From: Candidatus Falkowiibacteriota bacterium
GTDB lineage: Bacteria; Patescibacteriota; Patescibacteriia; Patescibacteriales; SZUA-104
NCBI GenBank assembly: GCA_003231075.1
Contig: QIIF01000024.1
Span: 1 to 5,660, forward strand
Reading direction: 5' to 3'
DNA: 5,660 bases
In this document: positions 1-5,111 of the stretch, in pieces
Numbering within the stretch: position 1 is the stretch's first letter
How the letters are laid out: each line of letters starts with the position of its first letter
Program-made: the position numbers and the translations under genes
The notes under the pieces: model-generated
Database searches by the model: none
Told to the model about the DNA's origin: nothing
What the model saw: the letters and a program-made list of their open reading frames with translations, nothing else

Positions 1-188
1 AACACAAATTTGAATTATGAATTAAGAATATAAAATCACAAATTATAAATTTAAATTTATAATAAAATTTTTAAAATCCAAAGCTCAAATGCCAATCCGC
101 CGGCTGGCGGACCAAATTATTAAATGACTAAATTCAAGCATTTTATCATTTGAGCTTGATTTGGCATTAAGATTTTGACATTAGGATT
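1..188. other. AT-rich noncoding region downstream of proS with nested inverted repeats
   Basis: I see no gene here. It contains heptad-like units at 10-30 (TTGAATT, ATGAATT, AAGAATA) and a perfect 22-bp AT-only palindrome at 42-63. An 11-bp inverted repeat (AAGCTCAAATG at 81-91, its complement at 147-157) encloses a GC-rich hairpin TCCGCC-GGCT-GGCGGA (96-111). The word TTTGGCATT recurs in permuted order around the inverted repeat. No T-tract follows the GC hairpin directly on either strand, so I do not call it a standard terminator, though the larger fold could end proS transcription. Confidence 0.6.
96..111. repeat. GC-rich palindrome in AT-rich DNA
   Basis: TCCGCC and GGCGGA are perfect complements around GGCT, a six-pair GC-rich stem with a four-base loop set in AT-rich sequence. 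Elements of this form recur in intergenic DNA of Patescibacteria as I recall, so it is probably a dispersed palindromic repeat. Only one copy is in this window. Confidence 0.5.
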
Positions 189-1448
189 TTATTGGAAATT
201 AGAAATTTTATTTACAACCTCGCTAACCCCAACCAACTTCGCCTCTTCACTATCCCTTCTCTTAACCTCAACCGAATTCTTATTCAATGTCTTCTCGCTA
301 ACCACAATCCTTATCGGACAGCCGATTAAATCGGCGTCGGCGAATTTTTCTCCGGCGCCGACATCCCTATCGTCATACAACACCTCAATTCCCTTGGATT
401 GTAAGTCATTATAAATTTTATCGCAAATCTCATCAATATTTTTGATTTTTGATTTTTGATTTTTGATTTTGAGGAGCGAAGCGACGAATGGCGCGATTTC
501 TTCCGGCCAAACTATCCCGCGATCATCGTTATGCGCCTCAACAATCGTCCCCATAATCCTTGAAGGTCCCATTCCGTAACAACCCATTATCACATCTTTT
601 TTCCCGCCGTTCTCATCAGTATACTGAAAACCGAAATCCTTTGAAAAACGATTGCTTAATTTAAAAATATTTCCAACTTCAATCGCTTTTTCCTCACGCA
701 ATTTTTTGTTTCCGCATGACGGACAAACTTTCTGCTCTTCAATTATTTCTTTATTTACCGCGATATTGCAGTTATCGCAAATATGAATTAAATCTTCGCC
801 GTTCTCGGACAACGCTTGAAATTCATGGGAATACTTGGAAAATGTGCCGCCCGAGGCGAATGTTAAATATGTTAAATCCAACAGTCCGCATCGTTCAAAA
901 ATTTTAAAATACGCTTTTTGCGCCAATTTATAATATTCGCCCAAATCTTCTTCGCTCGTATGAAACGAGTATAAATCTTTCATGGAAAATTCCCGTCCGC
1001 GCAGGAGCCCGGCTTTGGCGCGCAGTTCATTCCTGAATTTCGTCTGTATCTGGTAAACAAATTTAGGTAAATCTTTATATGAAAAAATATGCTTTTTAAG
1101 CAAAGGCGTGATAATTTCTTCATGCGTCGCGCCCAGCGCGTATTCTTTTTTATCCGCTCCGGAGAGTTTAAACAACACATCAAAATTTTCCCAGCGATTA
1201 GTTGCTTCCAATAATTCCTTCGGTATTAATGCCGGCATAAGAATCTCCTGCCCTCCAATCGCGTTCATTTCTTCGCGGATTATATTTTTTATTTTCTCAT
1301 GGACCCGATGCCCCAGAGGCAAAAAGGTATAAATACCGGCCGCCACTTTATCAATAAAACCGCCCCTGATTAATGTCCGGGCGTTAAAGCTTGTTTCATC
1401 CTTTGATATTTCTTTTGTTGTCTTAGTGAATAATTCTGATTGTCTCAT
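189..1448 (-). CDS. proS: Prolyl-tRNA synthetase, short form without INS editing domain
   Basis: Class II aminoacyl-tRNA synthetase that charges tRNA-Pro with proline in the cytoplasm. The 419 residues show the class II core: motif 1 region (about 43-73, with PLGHRVHEKI), TXE loop GATHEEIITPL (106-116), motif 2 (about 133-163, with FRNE and GREFSMKDLYSFH), GNIFKL (259-264), and motif 3 GCYGMGPSRIMG (289-300, catalytic Arg297). The anticodon-binding domain runs from about 318 to the end, with DDRDVGAGEKFADADLIGCP. Typical bacterial ProRS is about 570 residues with an INS editing domain between motifs 2 and 3. Here that space holds only a short segment with two Cys pairs (C224/C227 and C242/C245), probably a zinc ribbon, so editing of Ala-tRNA-Pro in cis should be absent. 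An 11-residue K/I/N/S-rich insert (327-337) is encoded by a 7-bp tandem repeat. The ATG at 1448 starts the usual N-terminus; no SD precedes it. The gene ends on TAA. Confidence 0.97.
   Translation of the reverse strand: MRQSELFTKTTKEISKDETSFNARTLIRGGFIDKVAAGIYTFLPLGHRVHEKIKNIIREEMNAIGGQEILMPALIPKELLEATNRWENFDVLFKLSGADKKEYALGATHEEIITPLLKKHIFSYKDLPKFVYQIQTKFRNELRAKAGLLRGREFSMKDLYSFHTSEEDLGEYYKLAQKAYFKIFERCGLLDLTYLTFASGGTFSKYSHEFQALSENGEDLIHICDNCNIAVNKEIIEEQKVCPSCGNKKLREEKAIEVGNIFKLSNRFSKDFGFQYTDENGGKKDVIMGCYGMGPSRIMGTIVEAHNDDRGIVWPEEIAPFVASLLKIKNQKSKIKNIDEICDKIYNDLQSKGIEVLYDDRDVGAGEKFADADLIGCPIRIVVSEKTLNKNSVEVKRRDSEEAKLVGVSEVVNKISNFQ
439..472. repeat. 7-bp tandem repeat (TTTTTGA) inside the proS coding region
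   Basis: Four perfect TTTTTGA units followed by a partial TTTTGA. On the coding strand they give the low-complexity insert KIKNQKSKIKN near residues 327-337 of ProRS, just after the first strand of the anticodon-binding domain. The adjacent GAGGAGCGAAGCGAC (471-485) looks like the GC-rich flank of an intergenic repeat element, which suggests insertion into the gene in frame. Confidence 0.75.
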
Positions 1449-1453
1449 AGAAA

Positions 1454-1488
1454 ACGAATTAAAAATTACGAATTACGAATTAAGAATA
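1454..1488 (-). repeat. 7-bp tandem repeat in the proS leader
   Basis: On the plus strand, five heptads run in register: ACGAATT, AAAAATT, ACGAATT, ACGAATT, AAGAATA. They fill almost the whole space between the expected proS transcription start and the start codon, where no SD is visible. The last part repeats a sequence at 12-31, on the other side of proS, with one mismatch in 20. Confidence 0.6.
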
Positions 1489-1498
1489 TTACCTTATT

Positions 1499-1528
1499 AG
1501 TTTACATTAAAACGAGGGCAGTTGTCAA
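1499..1528 (-). promoter_or_regulatory. Candidate sigma-70-type promoter for proS
   Basis: Minus-strand TTGACA (1528-1523) is a perfect -35 consensus. An 18-base spacer leads to TAAACT (1504-1499), which matches the -10 consensus at four of six positions. Transcription would start near 1492, giving a leader of about 45 bases before the proS ATG. The -35 begins in the last bases of the preceding terminator's T-tract, so termination and re-initiation are packed end to end. Confidence 0.5.
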
Positions 1529-1570
1529 AAAAAATGCCAGCCCCGCCATTGTTAATCAACAACGGGGCTG
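1527..1570 (-). terminator. Intrinsic terminator upstream of proS
   Basis: An eight-pair outer stem CAGCCCCG/CGGGGCTG (1570-1563 with 1545-1538) encloses a five-pair inner stem TTGTT/AACAA with a four-base loop (1562-1549) and a three-base bulge (1548-1546). On the minus strand it is followed after three bases by ATTTTTTTT (1535-1527). It separates the upstream unit(s) from proS. Confidence 0.8.
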
Positions 1571-1586
1571 TTTGCGCGTTTAGCGC

Positions 1587-1631
1587 TTAAAAATTGTGCC
1601 AAAATTTTCTTCTTTGCCCGCCGATTTTCAT
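1587..1631 (-). CDS. 14-residue micro-ORF with strong SD, unknown function
   Basis: ATG at 1631, stop TAA at 1587. The minus strand carries an AAGGAAG SD (1644-1638) six bases before the ATG. The peptide is MKIGGQRRKFWHNF, basic in the middle and aromatic at the end. It sits between two intrinsic terminators: the previous one ends at 1655 and the next begins at 1570, 16 bases after the stop. A small GCGC hairpin (1586-1574) lies in that gap. Expression would need readthrough of the upstream terminator or a promoter I cannot identify. The length is at the limit of what can be called coding, so this is tentative. Confidence 0.3.
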   Translation of the reverse strand: MKIGGQRRKFWHNF

Positions 1632-1654
1632 ACTTTTCTTCCTTGTTTTAAATT

Positions 1655-1681
1655 AATAAAAAACAACCCGTCCGGGCTGTT
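1655..1681 (-). terminator. Intrinsic terminator after the secDF / 24-codon ORF unit
   Basis: Read on the minus strand, AACAGCCC and GGGTTGTT form an eight-pair stem around a GGAC loop (1681-1662). One pair is G-U on this strand and would be an A-C mismatch on the other. A T-rich tract follows directly (1663-1658, then ATTAATTT). The asymmetric pairing and tract fix the orientation. Confidence 0.78.
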
Positions 1682-1713
1682 CTGACTTAATTTTGATTGT
1701 AATTTTTTAATTA

Positions 1714-1788
1714 CTACACATCAAAACTCCCAAACGTGACAAACGAATGGTTGCGCGGCGGATTAATTCGCAGTAATAATTTTCTCAT
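1714..1788 (-). CDS. 24-residue small ORF between secF and proS, unknown function
   Basis: ATG at 1788, stop TAG at 1714. Minus-strand AAGGA (1800-1796) lies seven bases before the ATG, a better SD than those of secD, secF or proS. The peptide begins MRKLLLRINPPRN and ends VTFGSFDV: a basic N-terminus, a Pro-Pro pair encoded CCG CCG (codons 10-11), and an aromatic/hydrophobic C-terminus. There is no signal peptide or clear membrane segment. It begins 60 bases after secF ends, and a strong intrinsic terminator starts 33 bases after its stop, so it would be the last cistron of the secDF transcript. I do not recognise the family. A leader peptide or a chance frame is possible; the SD, spacing and terminator favour a real small gene. 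Confidence 0.45.
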   Translation of the reverse strand: MRKLLLRINPPRNHSFVTFGSFDV

Positions 1789-1848
1789 AAATTTATCCTT
1801 AATTAAAATAATAAATTTATTTTACAATTTTACGAACTTAACAAACTT

Positions 1849-2772
1849 TCAACTCTTCCACTTCTCCCAAACCACTAACAACGGCGAGGCCAAAAATATT
1901 GATGAATAAGTTCCTACAAAAATTCCGATTGACAGGGCTAAGGCGAAAGATCTGATTGTCTGCCCGCCGAAAAAGACAATTGACAATAAAACCAATATAG
2001 TCGTTAATGAAGTATTAATTGAACGAGTGAGTGTTTGATTAACGCTTGTATTAATAGTTCCTTCAAAATCCTCTTCGCTTTTCGGCAAATTTTCGCGAAT
2101 ACGGTCAAAAACAACAATCGTATCATTAACACTATAACCGATTACCGTTAAAATCGCCGCCACAAAAGGCGTATTGACTTCTATTCCGAAAAACTTGCCC
2201 AAAATCACAAACACGCCGATAGTAATTAAAACATCGTGAAATAAAGTAATAATAGCGACTACTCCGTATTTCCATGATATAATCGGCTTTGACACTTTTC
2301 TAAACGCCCAAGCAATGTATAAAACAATAGCGATTAAAACAAAAAATATAGCGTAAATTGATTTCCTTTTTAACTCCTCGCCGATTGACGGACCGATAGA
2401 ATCAAAACGCAACTCTTCTAACGACTGAGTATTATTCGCCTCTACGGCATTATCGGTGTTCCGCGCCGTTAACTTTTGAAGCGTCGTTAGTATTTCCTGA
2501 TGTTTATCCTCGCTTACATCTTGAAAACGCAAAAGCATACCGTCTTTGCCTGCCGGCTGGACAGTTAAACTTTTTAAATCTAAATTTTCTAAAACCGTTT
2601 TAACTTCCTCGGTAGTCGGTTTATTGCTTAAAAATTTAATTTCCAATAATCCTCCGCCGGTAAAATCAATACCTAAATTAAGCCCGAACGCGATTAAAAG
2701 AATAACTGATACCATTACCAGCAAACCAGATATTGATAACCAAATTTTTTTATTTTGAATTATTTTATACAT
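1849..2772 (-). CDS. secF: Protein translocase subunit SecF
   Basis: Membrane subunit of SecDF, the RND-family accessory complex that uses the proton gradient to complete export through SecYEG. The 307 residues match the family's usual length. In order: TM1 (about 10-30), the family motif NLGIDFTGG (32-40), a small extracytoplasmic P1 domain (about 45-115), LRFDSIGPSIGEEL (121-134) leading into TM2 (138-157), TM3 (170-192), TM4 with the hallmark NDTIVVFDRIREN (216-228), and TM5-TM6 (about 255-302). It lies 76 bases downstream of secD, the conserved secD-secF order, and is probably co-transcribed. The frame is open upstream to a TAG at 2844-2842 but offers no ATG, GTG or TTG there, so the ATG at 2772 is the start. 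No SD precedes it; the upstream sequence is a 7-bp tandem repeat. It ends on TGA, which argues against UGA being a sense codon here. Confidence 0.97.
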   Translation of the reverse strand: MYKIIQNKKIWLSISGLLVMVSVILLIAFGLNLGIDFTGGGLLEIKFLSNKPTTEEVKTVLENLDLKSLTVQPAGKDGMLLRFQDVSEDKHQEILTTLQKLTARNTDNAVEANNTQSLEELRFDSIGPSIGEELKRKSIYAIFFVLIAIVLYIAWAFRKVSKPIISWKYGVVAIITLFHDVLITIGVFVILGKFFGIEVNTPFVAAILTVIGYSVNDTIVVFDRIRENLPKSEEDFEGTINTSVNQTLTRSINTSLTTILVLLSIVFFGGQTIRSFALALSIGIFVGTYSSIFLASPLLVVWEKWKS

Positions 2773-2780
2773 ATAATAAT

Positions 2781-2815
2781 TAGCTTGTAGCTTGTAGCTT
2801 GTAGGAGGTAGCTTG
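2781..2815. repeat. 7-bp tandem repeat (TAGCTTG) between secD and secF
   Basis: Five units in register: TAGCTTG three times, TAGGAGG, then TAGCTTG. It occupies about half of the secD-secF gap and ends nine bases before the secF ATG. On the transcribed (minus) strand the odd unit reads CCTCCTA, resembling the anti-SD rather than an SD, so it offers no ribosome binding site for secF. Confidence 0.8.
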
Positions 2816-2848
2816 TAAAAATAAATCCCGCGACCTATAAACTAAAAG

Positions 2849-4912
2849 CTATTTTTTTACTCCCATTAACCACTTTCTGTTTTCTAACCATGGACCGCTG
2901 ATTAAATTAAAAAAGTTTTTAGTAATAACAATAGCGGAAAACATAGAAATTACAATACCCAAACTTAAAGTAATGGCAAATCCCTTAACGATGCTGGTAG
3001 AAAATTGAATTAAAATAAAACATGTAATTAAAGTGGACACATTGCCATCGCGAATTGACGGCCATGCCCGCTTAAACCCTTCGTCAATCGCCAAATCCAA
3101 CGGTTTACCTATTTTTAATTCTTCTTTAATTCTTTCAAATATAAGAACATTGGCATCAACCGCCATACCGATAGATAATACAAAACCGGCCATTCCCGCT
3201 AATGTTAGGGTGACGGGCCATAGCTTAAATAACGCCAAAACTAATAATCCATAAATTATCAAAGAAAATACCGCCAAAACTCCGGGCAGGCGATAGTATA
3301 AAATCATAAACAACGCTACTAAAATCAAACCTATAACACCCGCTTCCATACTATCGGCCACTGATTTATGCCCCAGGCTCGCGCCTACGGTTTGTTGGTT
3401 TACTAAAGTAATAGGAACAGGCAAAGCGCCGGCGTTTAACCGTTGCGCCAATAATTTTGCTTCTTTAATATTAAAACTTCCGGAAATTACCGCTTTGCCT
3501 CCGGTTATTTTTTCATTAACAGTCGGCGTGCTTATCGGATAATTATCCAAATATATAGCTACCGGCTTGCCAATATTTCGTTCCGTAATCTCCGCGAAAA
3601 GTTTAGTCCCTTCACTATCAAATTCCAAAGCGACTTCCGGCGTATTATCATTAGAATTAAATTCCACTCTCGCTCTCTTTAAATTTTTACCGGTTAACTC
3701 AGTATTTTTCCATTTAGTCTGCGGTCCGGTAATGTCTTCTTTATTCTTTGTTTTTATTAAAATATATCCCGCTTTATATTCTTCTTGCGGCCTTTCTCCT
3801 TGTTTATAAATTAAATGATATCCGAATTTTGTTTCTACCGGACCGGAAATTGTTCCTACTTTTTGTGGAAAAACTATCTTTTCAAACGGCTCAACCATCA
3901 TCCCCCTGCCAAACCATCCCAATTCACCGCCGCTTGGACCGCTTGGACCGCTTGAATATTTTTTAGCCAATTCCGCAAAATTCTTCGGCGTAACTTGATT
4001 TTTAATTTCATTAATCTTTTTTAATGTATCCTCTTTACTTAAAGTGCTTTTACAACCATTAATTCCTTCGTAGCACAACAACAAATGAGAAGCTTTTACT
4101 TGTTTTTCTTCTTTTTTTGTAAATGGGTCCTTTTTAACTCGCTTATCTTCCAATTTTACAATTTCATAACCACGGTTTCCCAAATGCAATTCGGTAGATG
4201 TTTTTCCCACTTCCAATCCTTTAACTAAAGAAAAAATTTGCGGATTATCCTTTTGCGTTATCCACCCTAAATCGCCACCCTTGTCTTTAGTTGCCTTATC
4301 TTCGGAAAATTCACGCGCTAAAGCGGCAAAATCACCGCCAGATATTACTTTGCCCAAAACATTGCCGGCGCGCTCCTCCGCATTTTTATTATATTCTTTT
4401 AATTGAGCGCGTTCATCGCCTGTTAATTGCCTAATTTCCGTATTTTGCTCTTTGAATTCCAGAAGCGGAGTTTCTCCAATCATCTTTATGGCTTTGTTTA
4501 TATCCTTAATTCCGGCTAATTCAACAATTACCTGATATTCATCACCGCTTCTTGATGTTTGCACAATCGGTTCTGAAACTCCAAACACATTAACCCTGCG
4601 TTCAATTACATCACGCACGCCCTCAACCGCGCCAGCCCTGTCTTTTGCTTCAATATTTTCAACTTCCGCCCGATAAACCAAATGTGATCCGCCTTGCAAA
4701 TCCAAACCAAGCCGAAAATTGATTTCTTTGGTATGCGGCAATTTTATAATATTATTTGTCTCAACAGCTAACCAATCAGCTCCTTTATTATAATACGCGC
4801 CCGCATCAATCAAACCGCCGGCCAAGGCAAGCAACATAATCGCGACAAAAACCCAACGCACTTTTCCGCGTCTGCCGGGTTTAAACATTTTTGTAAGTAT
4901 ATTATCCGCCAT
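2849..4912 (-). CDS. secD: Protein translocase subunit SecD with two inserted parvulin-like domains
   Basis: Larger SecDF subunit; its extracytoplasmic domain is thought to grip emerging preproteins. At 687 residues it is longer than common SecD proteins. In order: TM1 (about 18-40), LGLDLQGGSHLVYR (68-81), the first part of P1 including IERRVNVFGVSEP (103-115) and GETPLLEFKEQ (146-156). Then come parvulin-like domain 1 (about 165-257, GGDLGWI at 212-218) and domain 2 (about 271-371, KASHLLL, GGELGWF, FGYHLIYK). P1 resumes at ELTGKNLKRARVEF (405-418), VALEFDSEGTKLFAEIT (427-443) and LNAGALPVPITLV (492-504). TM2-TM6 follow (about 522-670) with the hallmark VDANVLIFERIKEEL (585-599). Domain 2 keeps both conserved parvulin histidines (H276, H366); domain 1 lacks the leading ASHIL-type strand and has E250 at the second His position. 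secF follows. No clear SD precedes the ATG at 4912; a promoter lies about 95-125 bases upstream. It ends on TAG. Confidence 0.97.
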   Translation of the reverse strand: MADNILTKMFKPGRRGKVRWVFVAIMLLALAGGLIDAGAYYNKGADWLAVETNNIIKLPHTKEINFRLGLDLQGGSHLVYRAEVENIEAKDRAGAVEGVRDVIERRVNVFGVSEPIVQTSRSGDEYQVIVELAGIKDINKAIKMIGETPLLEFKEQNTEIRQLTGDERAQLKEYNKNAEERAGNVLGKVISGGDFAALAREFSEDKATKDKGGDLGWITQKDNPQIFSLVKGLEVGKTSTELHLGNRGYEIVKLEDKRVKKDPFTKKEEKQVKASHLLLCYEGINGCKSTLSKEDTLKKINEIKNQVTPKNFAELAKKYSSGPSGPSGGELGWFGRGMMVEPFEKIVFPQKVGTISGPVETKFGYHLIYKQGERPQEEYKAGYILIKTKNKEDITGPQTKWKNTELTGKNLKRARVEFNSNDNTPEVALEFDSEGTKLFAEITERNIGKPVAIYLDNYPISTPTVNEKITGGKAVISGSFNIKEAKLLAQRLNAGALPVPITLVNQQTVGASLGHKSVADSMEAGVIGLILVALFMILYYRLPGVLAVFSLIIYGLLVLALFKLWPVTLTLAGMAGFVLSIGMAVDANVLIFERIKEELKIGKPLDLAIDEGFKRAWPSIRDGNVSTLITCFILIQFSTSIVKGFAITLSLGIVISMFSAIVITKNFFNLISGPWLENRKWLMGVKK
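3930..3956. repeat. 9-bp triplication in secD coding the GPSGPSG loop
   Basis: Three consecutive nonamers on the plus strand: CCGCTTGGA, CCGCTTGGA, CCGCTTGAA. They encode a Gly-Pro-Ser repeat (residues about 322-328) in the surface loop just before GGELGWF of the second parvulin domain. In-frame slippage would change the loop length without breaking the gene. Confidence 0.75.
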
Positions 4913-4954
4913 TGGTTAATTTTCAAAAAAATATTGATCTATAAAAAAATCAAC

Positions 4955-4974
4955 AAAAACGCCCATTCAGGCAT
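4955..4974 (-). promoter_or_regulatory. Attenuator-like hairpin in the secD leader
   Basis: On the minus strand, ATGCCT and GGGCGT pair around GAAT (4974-4959), six pairs including two G-U. A T-run follows at once, and a second seven-T run comes shortly after (4949-4943). It lies between the proposed promoter and the secD start, so it could attenuate secDF transcription. The stem is short and this is weakly supported. Confidence 0.3.
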
Positions 4975-5006
4975 TACTTATTAACATTAATTATTTAACT
5001 GATTAT

Positions 5007-5035
5007 ATTTTAATCCAAATCAATATAAAATGCAA
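5007..5035 (-). promoter_or_regulatory. Candidate sigma-70-type promoter for secD-secF
   Basis: Minus-strand TTGCAT (5035-5030), a 17-base spacer, then TAAAAT (5012-5007), which matches five of six -10 positions. A perfect TATAAT overlaps it (5007-5002) but has no -35 at good spacing. It lies just after the terminator of the upstream unit and about 95 bases before the secD ATG, which is where a promoter for secDF is needed. Confidence 0.5.
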
Positions 5036-5064
5036 GTGCTCTGTGATTTTAACGAAACAACCAT

Positions 5065-5088
5065 AAAAAAGACCTGAAAATTCAGGCC
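5065..5088 (-). terminator. Intrinsic terminator after the kinase-like unit
   Basis: Minus-strand GGCCTGA and TCAGGTC pair around ATTT (5088-5071), with one G-U pair that would be A-C on the plus strand. Six Ts follow directly (5070-5065). It lies 24 bases after the TAA of the interrupted small ORF and before the secDF promoter. Confidence 0.78.
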
Positions 5089-5111
5089 TAAGATAGTTCT
5101 TTTTTTTCAAA

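Noticed and set aside
96..111. GC-rich palindrome as the intrinsic terminator of proS
   Set aside because: No T-run follows within the needed distance on either strand; it fits a dispersed palindrome better.
1587..1788. Proline-codon attenuation of proS by the 24-codon ORF (it has CCG CCG and is followed by a terminator)
   Set aside because: Only two Pro codons, no visible alternative antiterminator pairing, two terminators and a good separate promoter lie between it and proS.
1824..1851. Readthrough of the secF TGA giving an eight-residue tail (KFVKFVKL)
   Set aside because: The protein is complete at the TGA and nothing nearby suggests programmed readthrough.
2773..2841. Longer SecF starting upstream, in the open frame through the heptamer repeat
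   Set aside because: The frame has no ATG, GTG or TTG before the TAG at 2844-2842, and the N-terminus from 2772 already fits SecF.
175..3966. Plus-strand open frames of 60-80 codons lying over secD, secF and proS, and a 67-codon minus-strand frame at 980-1183
   Set aside because: They overlap well-supported genes in other frames, lack SD sites and show no recognisable protein features.
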